Origin: Siphonodentalium dalli
Taxonomy: Eukaryota > Mollusca > Scaphopoda > Gadilida > Siphonodentaliidae
Assembly: GCA_032622095.1 (NCBI GenBank)
Contig: CP136064.1
Location: forward strand, 129,319,605-129,383,604
Length of the DNA: 64,000 nt
Reading direction: 5' to 3'
Shown: positions 12,156 to 23,298 of the stretch, in pieces
Layout: the number at the start of each line of letters is the position of its first letter
Numbering within the stretch: the first letter of the stretch is position 1
Notes under the pieces: generated by a model
Told to the model about the DNA's origin: nothing
Database searches by the model: none
What the model saw: the letters and a program-made list of their open reading frames with translations, nothing else
Made by a program: the position numbers and the translations under genes

Positions 12156-12605
12156 CCCGCACTCGAGGTATCGCTCCGCCAACAAATCTCGTGCGATAAT
12201 TTCGTCAAAATTCAGACACTCATGCGGTTCTATCTATTTATTACATATCTATCAACGTAATTCGCATGATCGCACGAGTTTCCAGGAGTGTGATAATTCT
12301 CAGAATCGCACTAGTGCAATCTGTCGACGGAACTATTTCATTCAGTGTTAAAACTCAATTAATTTCACATTTTCTGTACCGGAGATGTATGATTGTGAGT
12401 CAACTAACTATGATACGGAGATATGTAATAAAAATAGAACCGCATGCGTGTCTGGATTTTGACGAATTATCGCACTCGATTTGTTGGCGGAACGCGATAC
12501 CTCTCGTGCGGGACTGGGTCCCGCACTCGAGGTATCGCTCCGCCAACAAATCTCGTGCGATAATTTCGTCAAAATCCTGACACTCATGCGGTTCTATCTA
12601 TGTAT
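12156..12605. repeat. Inverted repeat plus direct copy
   Basis: A ~85-bp unit (starting CCCGCACTCGAGGTATCGC) occurs three times: direct at 12156-12245, inverted at 12434-12514 and direct again at 12518-12605. The last two form a near-perfect hairpin with a 3-nt loop at 12515-12517. Copies differ by a few substitutions only. Confidence 0.85.
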
Positions 12606-12724
12606 TGCGTCTATCATTAAATCACGGATAGTTACAGTGGGTAAAACACGAGTGTTAGTCTACATGTATAGTTGCGCACGATTGTCAATAAGTGATATTA
12701 CAATCAACGTTTGAGCATAACACA

Positions 12725-12960
12725 AAATTCTCCATAGGGTTAATGTTAAATTTTGATCGCAACTGTACCCAACAAAAATCATCTGAGCATATCCATTCGT
12801 TTAAAAACTACGTCTGTGTTTCATACTTAGTATTTTTTTGAAATATCAGTACGCGCATATCATAGTACGCAAAATAGCGCCATTTATCCAAAGTACTATA
12901 ATCTCCATAGGGCTCAGTGTTAAATTTTGATCACAACTGTAGCCAACAAGAATGAACCAA
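12725..12960. repeat. ~175-bp tandem duplication
   Basis: CTCCATAGGGTTAATGTTAAA (12732) and CTCCATAGGGCTCAGTGTTAAA (12903) introduce similar sequence, both followed by TTTTGATCRCAACTGTANCCAACAA. Confidence 0.65.
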
Positions 12961-14469
12961 TCGCATCAAAAGTTTAAAAAATACATGTAACAGTCATATC
13001 TAGTAGTTTGGAGAAGTTTCAAATCGCACCGATCACCATACGCCAGATGGCACCATCTATCGTTTTCTGTAAATACTAAACGCTCTCTAAATTATGTTGA
13101 CCCCGATTTATGCCGACCCGCCAAAATTCAAGAATGGAAACAAGTGAATCCTGAAAACACACCTACTAGGCATACATAATCCGTTTTCAGATCGCTTTTA
13201 ACAAACCAAAAATGCAAAATGACATAAGGAATCCGACTATTATTTGACCAGTATTTTCGTGCTCGTTGGAGACTTATCACGCATATTTTATTTCCACATT
13301 TACTAGTAATGACTAGCACCACACATGTGACATGACACTATTTATACGGCGATATCTTGTTAAATGCACCTTGCTAGGCGACTTCGAAGCACGAACTATT
13401 ATTTTATTTAAAAGGATGTCGTTTTTATGTGTAAACAATGAGTGGGAATACATATACACACCTGGCATTGATCCGATATGACTCGTGTTGCGTATACGTC
13501 GCTAAAATCATAATAGGCCTACTGTCTACATTATATAATGTATCGTCTCAAACTTACACAAGTTTGTTTCTGTTATCTGACCGAATAATGGTTGTTTATG
13601 CCTGTTTGGTGGCTTCATATACATGTCCAAGCATACACCATGCATATTGCATAGCAGGATATAAATTCATTTAACTTGACAAATCTGACACCCAATTAGT
13701 GGAGGACTTTTAGAGATCTTTAAATAGTATATTTACACTGGGGCAAACGAAGTTAAATAACCGACTTCTGATGCAATTTGGCTGAACTTTGAAAAGCACG
13801 CTCAATTTTTCTGCTGACCGCTTTAGCTGATTAGGTCAGGTTACATCAACACATTTGTAACGTCGTGTTCGTGTTGCGGTCTGTGCGTTATTTGGGGTCT
13901 GCATGTGTGTTATTGAGATATGAAACGGGTGGCTCAATTGACATTTGACCACTCACCGACAGCGATCATAGGCGGGCTATGTAAATATTTTTTTTTAAAC
14001 GATATCACTTGTAAAGAGAGGATATGACACATGACCATTCAATTACAGAACAGGAAGCATTGCATTGCAAGGACACGAAGGTGACGAAGCATCCATTTTG
14101 TTCTGCTTGCGCACTACGTAACTGAATTGATATAAACTGATAGATGTCTGGAGACATATTCATCGAATGCGAGTGCAAGTGCATATACCCTATATTTATA
14201 ATTTGATTCATATGTTTTTTTTCTGATTGCAAATAGTCCAATAACCAATTTCCTTCTGGCAATTCAGATACGAACTTTCCTATAAACTGTGTCAGTCAAA
14301 TGTTGCGGCATGAGCGAAACACAAATGATAGATAAACGTCTAATTGGTATTTCTCCTGATACAAAGTGTCACTGGAGTGAAGGAATCGACAAATAACCCA
14401 ATAAGTCACTTGAGGGGCAAGCGATTTGTGGCGCCGGGATGCAGAGATCAAGTAATATATCGAGGCATC

Positions 14470-16190
14470 CGGAAAGTCTTTGATGTGCATGGGGCAGTAT
14501 CAAATGCTTTCTGGAAGTCCATATAGATTACGTACATGTGTCGCATGTCCTTCGTTTATGGTCTTAGTCCACTTCTCCAATGAGTGCAGCAGCTGTAATG
14601 TTGTTGATCGTCCTTACGGTGAACCCAAATTGTTTTTACCAAATAGTTTGTTGTTAGCGCGCGCCGCGTGTATATATACTGTTCTCCAAATTCTTGATAG
14701 CTGTGGTCCACTGAGCATTTTATTTATAGATAATGGGGTTTTCCGGTTTAAAAGTCGAACTGTGCGACCAGGAGGCCGAGTCCGGTAAAAGGTGTAGTTG
14801 GGAATTTAAATTTCGTTTATTGTCCTTTACATTATTATGTCAATAATGTTGATTTTTGGTTTGTGACAAGCTATGTCAATTACCAATAAAAGAAATTTAA
14901 AAGATAATTTGTAAGTCTTATATTTTAACTTTTATAGATATTTTTCGTTCTGCAGCCCACTGAAGGTTGTGGTCGGAGACGGCCGAGTCGGTCGCCGGTT
15001 CGTTAATTAGGTGCTGGTTGTTATTGTTATTTTAACGGAATTCTGAGTTGATCATTCGCGAAACCAATATATTTTATATTCTCTAATTACAATCATGGGT
15101 ATATAATACATTATCTTGAGCGCGTTACCATTTCTGACTATGGTTTTCTTGTTCTTCGTGTGATCCATTATTTTGTCTCTTATTCTTGCCTCCAGGGCTT
15201 TGCCTACTTTACTGGTTAGCTGACTGGGTGGTAATTATTTGGTTTGGATTTTCACCTTATTTGTATATAGCAGATATGTTTTTATGGCCTTATCTCTACT
15301 CCTTCTGCGGTCACTTCGACGTCTTCCGTCTCATGCTCTATTGTCTTCATGTCTATATATTTGGGATATCTCCTTTTGGTTCCCGTGTGAATACTTTGGA
15401 GACAAAATCTGCCAACACTTCTGCTTTCTCCTTGTCGCTTGTTGTTACACTTCCATCTGCTTTGTCTGTAGGTTTGCTAGCCCTGTCTTAGTCTTCGTAC
15501 GTCTCGATATATGGTCCCAGAATTTTTGGGGGGTATTTTTAGCTTGGTCTGCGATATCACGTTCGTGGTTCTTATGCTTCTTCCTTCTCAACTTTCTCAC
15601 TCGGTTTCTATATCTTGCATATGTGTTATAGTTTTGTTGTGTCCTGTTTTCCATATAGCGAGTCCAAGCTCTATGCTTCTTCCTCACCACCTCTCTTGTT
15701 TTTGCATCTAGCGGCATTCTATTTTTATTTTTTTTGCTGGATGCATTTCTTTCTGGTATGTGTCTGTCGCTTTTTCAAGTACTAGGCAGAATCTCTTCCA
15801 CTTGACGTTGGTGTCATTTTTACAGTCCTCAAATAGTCATTTCCAATCTATTTTCCCAACTTTTTCCCTCATTTTGTCATAGTTTCCTGCAGCAGATTGT
15901 TTCTTTTTCATTCTGTGTTGTTGTTTTTTCACTGTAGCATTTATAGTAGAAACTGATAGTGCAGTGATCACTCTAGCCCAGGGGGGCTCCCAATATCAAA
16001 ATTTTGAACCATATTTTCTTCGCTGGTTTGGACTATAGATCCAATACATTTGCTTTCTGTCCATGTCTATATATTGTTGCCTCCTTAACGTGTTGTGTTA
16101 GGTAGCATTTGTCAACTGTCTTCAGGAATACTTCTCCTTCTTGAAGAGAAGTTCATGATTATTGGCAGATGTTAACCCATCCGTTGGTGA
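14470..16190 (-). pseudogene. Degenerate non-LTR retrotransposon (endonuclease end, linker, reverse transcriptase)
   Basis: Read on the minus strand with frameshifts, domains appear in LINE order. The endonuclease end comes first (VFLKTVDKCYLTQHVKEAT at about 16130, VLDL at about 16050, then GAPLG-SDHCTISFYY near 15980, which holds the conserved SDH). A basic linker follows (KKHRAWTRYMENRTQQNY, continuously open at 15717-15445). Next are the post-linker ADFVSKVFTREPKGDIPNI, the RT motif region VGKALEARIRDKIMDH near 15190, and RT motif A read as IYMDFQKAFDT at about 14525, preceded by STTLQLL-like sequence. Several stops and frameshifts make it non-functional. The linker and RT order point to a jockey/CR1-like clade; the clade is not certain. 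The YADD catalytic box was not found, so the copy is also incomplete at its 3' end. Confidence 0.85.
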
Positions 16191-16443
16191 TGTATATTAA
16201 TATATAGTTATATTCGGAGCGAAGCTATATTCAAGCTTGACTAAATTGTCACAGTGTTCAAATTCGATAGCTGTCATCTTGGGGTGATTCTTAATATGCA
16301 CAACATTGTTTGAATCGATCGACTGACAAATGTAGATTGTGAAACCTGCTGACGGATTAGTGTTGGAAATAACAAAATCTAATATGGTTATCGTGATTAT
16401 GGATATATTTGTGATTGTTTGGACGAAAGATGGGGTATGTGAA

Positions 16444-16598
16444 ACCACAGTTACTGGACATAAAGTCCCAAAAATAAGGTTTTAATCGAGTTTAGAAATC
16501 GGTATCCTTATAAGTAGACTCTACTTCGTTATAAGGATACCGATTTCTAAACTCGATTAAAACCTTATTTTTGGGACTTTATGTCCAGTAACTGTGGT
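16444..16598. repeat. Perfect 70-bp inverted repeat, 15-nt loop
   Basis: Left arm 16444-16513 and right arm 16529-16598 are exact reverse complements across 70 bp. The left arm begins ACCACAGTTACTGGACATAA and the right arm ends with its complement. The spacer itself contains a smaller AAGTAGA/TCTACTT stem. No mismatch was seen, so the structure is very young or maintained. Confidence 0.95.
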
Positions 16599-17231
16599 GA
16601 AACGTCTCAAAACATTTAGTATGCAAAGAGTTAAATTGAAGATGGCTGGCAGCGGCCATGATTTTCGCCCAATTTGTTTAATTCGAAAAAAAATACATAC
16701 ATACATAAAACCGAGCGCATACGACAATATTACATCTGTACATAAAATTGTATTTACTATATATGTGGATTAATTGCTACTTTGTATATAATGTATTCAT
16801 TCAACGGAGGAATAAAATTAACAGTTCAATTCAATATATTTACATAGCCCGTCTGTATTACACTAAATCATGTTTGGTGATTGGTCAACAGCCAATAGGG
16901 TCACCCGGTTTACAATCGTGCGAAGAGTGTATCACGAGCAGGAAGTTACAAACTGTTTACCTAATCTGGAAGTAATCACTGAACGCGGTCAGCAGAATAA
17001 TTCAGCGTACTTTTAAAAGTTCAGCCAAATTACATCTGAAACCAGTTATATATATCGATCACGTTATCGTAGCTAAAAGTTTGGAAATCTTATATTGGAC
17101 TGACTTAATGTGCTGCGTGGACTAGTCGCAAATTATCGGCAGAATTCGTGAAAATAAATAAGAATACACTCAGCTTTTTTATGGGAATAAATCATCAAAA
17201 AGCTATATAAATATAAAACAAATAATGTAGT

Positions 17232-17354
17232 GTGTGTGTTTGTTATTGGGGATATGGGGCTGTGGTCGTTGTGGGCACTTTTCATGTAAACAGCTTCGTG
17301 GCTTACACAATGTGCTCCAACGACCGCAGCGCCGTATCCCCCAATAACACACAC
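17232..17354. repeat. Imperfect hairpin, ~50-bp arms
   Basis: GTGTGTGTTTGTTATTGGGG at the left pairs with CCCCCAATAACACACAC at the right, and the arms continue through GGNCGTTGTGGGCAC / GTGCTCCAACGACC with scattered mismatches. The loop lies near 17276-17310. Confidence 0.8.
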
Positions 17355-17675
17355 GCCCACTTCATTCAATTCTTAAATATTCTATGGTCACAATAAATAT
17401 GTTCACAATCAATCAATGTATATTGTTTAATATATAATATTTAATTATCGTATGAATAAGTTCTGTTTATAGGCATCCTTTGTGAAATCTCGGCTCGAAT
17501 TGTCACTATTTTGAAAGATAGCCGTGATATATACCAATGTACTTTGTTCATCTTTTCAGTTTACCAAGAGAATCTGCATATGAGAGAGGACAATGTTGTG
17601 CTTGTCCATGTCCCTGAATATAATAAACTGCTTCATGCACGTAAGTTGCATTCCAGACTTTACTACGTTTAACTA

Positions 17676-17900
17676 ATAATGGTCCCCGACTTTTCGTCGG
17701 AGGAACATAGTAATGACCCCGCCCGTGTGTGCATGCGCGCGTTCGCCCATCCATCTGACCCATCCGGAACTTTTGTCCGAGCCTGTATTCTGTCATTTTA
17801 TTTACCCTTTTTCGACACATTGAAGATGTGCAACTTTGTATCATATTGGTGTAATCAATTCCTCCTACAGTTTGTAGTATAGTGATCTGAAACCTATAAA
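17676..17900. repeat. Dispersed repeat with TTTGTCCGAGCCTGTATTCT core
   Basis: The order CCCCGACTTTTCGTCGGAGG, ATAGTAATGAC, a GTGTGTGCATGCGC microsatellite-like part, CATCCGGAACTTTTGTCCGA and CCTGTATTCTGTCATTTT is the same as at 33320-33440. The first part forms a small stem (CCGAC...GTCGG). Confidence 0.75.
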
Positions 17901-18680
17901 TCCTTCAAACCTGCCCACCTTCGTCGGGGGACATTTTGGTTAGCGACCTGTTATTCAGTTTAAAAAGCATATACAGAGGATATCTAATGAGTTGCAATTC
18001 CATTCAAAATTTATTAACAGAGTGCACTAAACGATTCGATCCGAGCTTTACGAGCCGAGCATTAGCGACGGGAATAAATTTTGTAGACAATTGCGATGAA
18101 TTTGAAATCCATTTCATGACATAATCATGCATATTTGGCTAGTTTGTAAGTGTTGTATATTGGCATAACGAATCGAGTGGAAAATAGAAGCGCATGTGAT
18201 ATTATATTTACTATAATGACGTTCAAAGAGAATTGGTGAATATCAAGCAAAATGGCCACCAGGATGGACGCCATATTGTCTGGAGTCTCTGCGGCCACCT
18301 TTGTTTCTTGTTAACAAGTGAAAACAAATTAGAGGAGACCTTTAAGGGTAAAAATTAGTGGGGTGACCAATGGGGTGAAGTTGAGTGCTGCGAGGTGCAA
18401 TGATCGACCAAATTAAATTCCTCCTAGACTATATATTAGTTATCCGCTGATTATCTTGAATACACTTTGGTTTTATATTTAATATTTTACTTATTTATAT
18501 GCAGTTTTCACTTGTACTTGGAAATTGACGAAATATACCTGTTCGCTCTAGAAGACGCTGCTAATGTGACTCAATTTACTGATCTCTTCGACTAATTTTT
18601 AACCCTTTAATTGAATTATATCCAGCTTGTGCTGAAAATAATCTGTGGGCCAAACAAGATTTGTTTTCTAGTTGGCTACA

Positions 18681-18707
18681 CCCCCCCCCCCCCCAACATT
18701 CGACAAA

Positions 18708-18767
<60 letters not shown>
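18681..18767. repeat. Poly-C run and (TA)n tract
   Basis: Fourteen C at 18681-18694 and a TA dinucleotide tract at 18711-18767, inside the left arm of the large inverted repeat. The right arm has a short G run but no TA tract, so the tract expanded after the arms formed. Confidence 0.9.
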
Positions 18768-18768
<1 letters not shown>

Positions 18769-19563
18769 TATTAAAGGTCACCATATGACGCATCCGATTA
18801 TGATTGTTACCCGTTTCAGAGCGTGTCCCATAATAGATTTTTCGGGGAAGACAACAGTTACTGTTACCCCTAAAATAAAATGAAAATTTCCTCCAGTGTA
18901 AATGTCAGTGCATAAAAATAATATTATGTTTATAAAATGAACAAGATATCGTTTATATTAATTACAAATTATCATAAAATGACTTGACCAATTTATGAGC
19001 TAGTTAGAAAAATCGCGATAAATATTTTGAAATTGCGAAAAATTACATTTACTTTATTTTGTGAAGAAGTGTCACATATACTTGGATATAACATATGAAC
19101 CACATAGGCTATTGAACCACAACATGGCTCAAAAATTGCCCCAATGACCTATAGTAAGCGCTTTTATTGATGGATTGCCAATAATATGTGCTGTGGGCCT
19201 AAACTTAACCTTACCCCCTAAAATATAATTTCTCAGAATAAAACGAATTATGTATAGTTACCAACTTAGAATTCTGCATCAATACCTAGCTTCCGACTGG
19301 GGCGTGATGAATTGGGTGCATATAACATCATAGCATGTGACCTGTGGAACTAACTCTAAACGAACGTCGCCATTCACGGACCCTATTACATGACATTCGG
19401 TCCCATGGCAATCATAATAAAATTCGGTATTTATGAGACAGCCCGTAGATGCTGCACTCGACCATTCGTGAAAAATAGAAGCCTGTCAATGAGGCTTTGT
19501 TTTCACCACATGACAAATATTAGGTCCCCTTGTCTTGCCTGAGTACCACGACTGCATGATCGT

Positions 19564-19760
19564 TTGCAGGAAAAGGGTAGCCGTTTATCTTATTCTGAAA
19601 AAAGAAGTGCAATATATCATATTACGCAACAACTTCAACAATCTACTAATATCGATGATGAACTAATTGCATCCTGCCTAGAGTTTGTATGTGCTTTGTG
19701 TGACAAGCCAACATGTAGTCAAGTTGAAGAAATACGACACACGTTCTTGTTTTGTAAAAC
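19564..19760 (+). pseudogene. Fragment of a repetitive-element protein (FVCALCDKPTCSQVEE motif)
   Basis: The open frame reads SYSEKRSAIYHITQQLQQST and then FVCALCDKPTCSQVEEIRH before losing protein character near residue 65. A hydrophobic-FVC-x-LY/C-x-KP-x-C-x-x-V-x-E pattern is familiar to me from multi-copy proteins encoded by invertebrate repeats, but I cannot name a family with confidence. Downstream codons (CKTRTI and beyond) look frameshifted. It lies in the centre of the 18.7-21.9 kb inverted repeat and could be a scrap of that element's own gene or of captured host sequence. Confidence 0.35.
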
Positions 19761-20395
19761 GAGAACAATAACACCAATCGCATACCTCTGGGCAACATGT
19801 TCTTGGTGCAAACTATCGGGCATTATTTGCTACAATACTCTCACACCCATTCTGGAATGCCATGTCACTATAACCCTACGCAGTTTGGACTCCATGTATA
19901 GCCCTATATACATCACATAATACCCTAGTTATGTTGATAGTGCACGATGTGCATGTATGGTTATATGATTACAACACTATAGTCCTAGTGACACACATTG
20001 TCCATAAAATATGTCCCTTTACCTATAATATATGCCCTTTTGTGTGTCATTAAAATATGTTTTCCCTGGTCACAGAGCCGGAATAGTCAGCACAAGATGC
20101 ATATGAAATAAGAACTAATCTATAACTGATGATGGAACAAGATTCAGTCGTAATCTTGATATGAACTGCGGCAAAACTGCCAGTCCATTCCCCTTGTCCC
20201 TTTCATGTCTATCGGGTTCGTAGAATAGATCAACACACGGTGTCCTAAAGTATACCCCAGGCGTATAATCATGATCGGCCAGTCCATTCTGTTTGTCCCT
20301 TTCATGTTTGTCGGGTTCATATAATATATTAACACACGGTGTCCCTAAAGTATGCCCCTTTACCTATATGCCATTCGTGTGCTATTTACATGATT

Positions 20396-21362
20396 TTATT
20401 CCACACCCATTGACGTGAGTCACATGTATTCAACGGAATCCCAGCCATTGAATACATATTAGTGTATACCTCTAGTGGAATACAAGCCGGAACTATTCTA
20501 GTTGACGTTGTCACCAATAAAGATGACGTACATTACGTCGATCATCCGCTTCCGATGATCCCCCCATAATTACTGGTTATTTGTCAGTCTTAAATCACAA
20601 TATAGGTAGCTATAGTAGCAATGAAGGTGCTATTCATGGATTGAACTTATCTGACTGAACGGTGTAGAATAAATACAGAACACAACTTGCATCATAATCT
20701 CGAATCTTTTATCGAACTCGTTGCGGACGGCGCAAAGTTATATTTCGCTCGAGCTACGCTCGAGCGAAATATATCCTTGCGCCATCCGCAACTCATTCGA
20801 TAAAAGAGTCTCGATTAAGATGCGCGTTGTGTTCTGTCTATTTATCCCACACCCATTGACGTGAGTCATATGTATTCAACGGAATCCCAGCCATTGAATA
20901 CATATTAGTGTATACCTCTAGTGGAATACAAGCCGGAACTATTCTTGTTGACGTTGTCGCCAAGAAAGATGACGTACATTACGTCGATCATCCGCTTCCG
21001 GTGATCCCCCCATAATTACTGGTTATTTGTCAGACTTAAATCACAACAAAGGTAGCTATAGTAACAACGAAGGTGACATTCGATAAAAGATTCGAGATTT
21101 TGATGCAAGTTGTGTTCTGTATTTAGTCTACACCGTTCAGTCAGATAAGTTCAATCCATGACTGTCACCTCCATTGTTACTATATCTACCTTTATTGTGA
21201 TTTAAGTCTGACAAATAACCAGTAATTATGGGGGGGGGGGGGTCACCGGAAGCGGATGATCGACGTAATGTACGTCATCTAGAGGTATACACTACTATGT
21301 ATTCAATGGCTGGGATTCCGTTGAATACATGTGCCTCACGTCAATGGGTGTGGAATAAATAT
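20396..21362. repeat. Two direct and one inverted copy of a 230-330-bp unit
   Basis: The unit starts at ATTTATTCCACACCCATTG (20396) and runs through TTGAATACATATTAGTG, GATGACGTACATTACGTCGA and CCCCCCATAATTACTGG. Copy 1 is about 20396-20722, direct copy 2 is 20841-21070, and the inverted copy 3 is 21080-21362. Copy 3 retains an expanded G run and lacks part of the middle. The GACGTACATTACGTC palindrome is conserved in all three copies. Confidence 0.85.
20700..20815. repeat. Palindrome centred on CGCTCGAGCTACGCTCGAGCG
   Basis: Arms of about 57 bp (TCGAATCTTTTATCGAACTC left, its near-complement right) meet at GCTCGAGCTACGCTCGAGC near 20757. The arms differ by a few substitutions. Confidence 0.85.
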
Positions 21363-22199
21363 ACAATTCTTTTTTTCTCAGAAAATTATATTTTAGGGGA
21401 TGGTGTTAAGTTTATGCACATATCGCATTTTCTCTTAAATTTAATTGACATTCCATCATCAAAATCGTTTTGCTAGGTCATTGGGGCATTTTTTAGGCCA
21501 TGTTGTGGGTCAATGGCTTATGTTGTTCACAAGTTATAGCCAATTATATGTGACCCTTTTTTTTTCTTCAAAATATTTATCTCAATTTTTTCGAACAAGC
21601 TTATAAATCGGTCCCGTATATTGTATATCATGTCGTTTTGTGGTGATTTATTATTAATATAAACGATGTCTTTTTCATTTTATAACCCAGTAAATTTTTT
21701 TAACTCAGTGGAATTTAATTTAATTTTAGGGGTAAGAATTGTCCTCCATAAGAAATCTATTTTGGGACACATTCTGAAGCGGACAACAAGCAAAATCGGA
21801 TGCGTCTTATAATTAATTACCTTTAATTTTATGTATAGAAACATTTGTTTGAGGGGGTGCAGCCAACTTCTAAACTAGAGGCTTTCTGAAAATTGGCACA
21901 CGGACTAAAAGGTGCGTTAACGCCATGCAATTATAAGTGTAAACACCGTTCCGCTTTAGAATCAGTTCTGTACTATTACATGAAACGTCCAAAACATATT
22001 GTCCAGTGCATTTATGGTTTAAACTAGAACTAATTGCAACATAATTTTTTTTTTGCTGAAATAGGTATATAAATCCTCCACAAACAACATACTAAAAATC
22101 AGCAAAAAAGGTAAATTGTTGTATTTCGTGAAATAAATTTGGGGAAATTTTGTCAAATCATCGAATTATGGATTTTCACGGATGTATATAAAAATCAGA

Positions 22200-22625
22200 T
22201 TCACAAGTCCTACCCAACTAATTCACTCCTATGAAAATCATTCCCAGAGTCGTTAAGTATTTTTCGAGTTGTATCAGGTTGTATGCCTTAAAAACGGGAG
22301 CCTCAATTTCTCAGAATGAGCCAAATATCGTGTTTTATGGTTTATTATTTTTTTTTTAAATAGAGCAAAATGAAGGTAATTAAGAAGAAGAAAATGTTCT
22401 CAAACAAAATGTGTGTTCCATTGCATGGACTTAGCCAAATTTGGCTCTGACACAGAACTTGCATGATGAACTGCCATATTTGAGGTCATGTAACTCAATA
22501 AACTCACTGCTTTTCTCAGAATCTTTTAAGAATACTGGTTCAAACAAATTAAATTCAAATGAGCCATGTGGATCAGTTTAATGTATGAAGGCTTTATGTT
22601 ACTATAGTCGTCTTATCGTTTTTAG
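22200..22625 (+). other. Upstream intron sequence of the universal stress protein gene
   Basis: Nothing coding was recognised. It ends in a good acceptor (GTCGTCTTATCGTTTTTAG at 22607-22625). The 5' exon encoding the first beta-strand and the V-D-x-S motif of the family must lie further upstream and was not found. Confidence 0.4.
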
Positions 22626-22732
22626 CTTCTTTCACCCAAGATCCATCATTTATATCGGAGTTGATGCGTGAGGAGGATGAGAAGTCGAATAGACTTATCG
22701 AGAAATACAGGAGAAAATTACAAAGAGCTCAG
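22626..22732 (+). CDS. Universal stress protein (UspA family), internal exon
   Basis: A 107-nt exon between a TTTTTAG acceptor and a CAG/GTTAGC donor. It enters with two nucleotides of a split codon and then reads 35 residues: SFTQDPSFISELMREEDEKS followed by NRLIEKYRRKLQRAQ. This is the long charged helix between the second strand and the ATP-binding core of eukaryotic single-domain universal stress proteins, which usually read D-P-x-x-I-x-x-L-x-x-E-E with a following EKY helix. It ends in phase 0, matching the start of the next exon at 25455, with which it makes a continuous fold. These cytosolic alpha/beta proteins bind ATP and are linked to stress responses. The N-terminal exon is missing from what I could identify. 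Confidence 0.85.
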
Positions 22733-22772
22733 GTTAGCCACACATCATACCACTCAGTGTCAGGTATATTAT

Positions 22773-23298
22773 GGGGCGCCGTTCTTTTATTTAATACCTA
22801 TTTTTTATATCAATAATAAATTTTGTGATCTCACAAAATGAATACCTGATATCACAAAATCGAATATATGATATCATTGTAAGCATTTAGTGATATCACA
22901 TAGTCGATTTTATGATATAATATATTTATTTTGTGATATCGGTTATTCGAATTTGTTATATCATATATTAATTTTATTATATCAATAATTCGGATGAAAA
23001 GACTATTTATTTATATCACTAAATCCATTTAGTGTTATCGTAAAATATTTATTTATATCATAAAACGAATATATGCTATCATAAAATCGAATTATGTATT
23101 CGATTTTATGATATCTTAAATTCATTTTATGATATCAAAAATGATTTTATGATATCACAAATTGGAATCAGTTATATCATAATATATTTAATGATATCAT
23201 ATATTCGCTTTGGTAATATCACAAAATGAATTTAGTGATGTCATAAAATGAATTATTGATATCACTATATAAGTAATTAATAGAAGAACGGCGCCCCC
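22773..23298. mobile_element. 526-bp MITE made of GATATC-centred repeats, in the universal stress protein intron
   Basis: The termini are inverted: GGGGCGCCGTTCTTTTATT at the left and its complement (AAGAACGGCGCCCCC) at the right, both next to a TATTAT-like flank. The interior is an irregular array of 25-35-bp units built around TTNTGATATCANAAAA, each nearly self-complementary. There is no coding potential. The GGCGCC within the TIR is itself a palindrome. It lies 41 bp after the donor site of the preceding exon. Confidence 0.85.

Larger units (their letters stand above)
13763..17045. mobile_element. Inverted termini (~70 bp) bracketing a dead LINE and a perfect hairpin
   Basis: The left segment 13763-13832 (GACTTCTGATGCAATTTGGC through CTGCTGACCGC) is the inverted copy of 16976-17045. 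The arms are about 80% identical. They enclose 3.1 kb containing the LINE remnant at 14470-16190 and the 155-bp hairpin at 16444-16598. The pair may be the termini of one foldback transposon into which the LINE inserted, or two inverted copies of a small repeat. Confidence 0.5.
18665..21880. mobile_element. Large inverted repeat, ~500-580-bp arms, 3.2 kb in all
   Basis: The left arm 18665-19243 is the diverged inverted copy of 21370-21880. Matching landmarks are CTAGTTGGCTACACCCCC against GGGGGTGCAGCCAACTTC at the outside, AATCCGATTATGATTG/CGGATGCGTC in the middle, CCATGTTGTG/CACAACATGG, and CCTAAAATATAATTTCTCAG against its complement at the inside. The arms carry a poly-C run, and the left one a (TA)n tract. 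The centre holds a second inverted and tandem system (20396-21362) and a protein remnant (19564-19760). It is probably a non-autonomous long-TIR transposon; no transposase is recognised. Confidence 0.75.

Noticed and set aside
16197..16448. 83-codon minus-strand frame upstream of the LINE endonuclease remnant
   Set aside because: It contains ILDFVIS-like sequence that could be a second endonuclease fragment, but the match is too weak to annotate; the clear endonuclease end starts near 16150.
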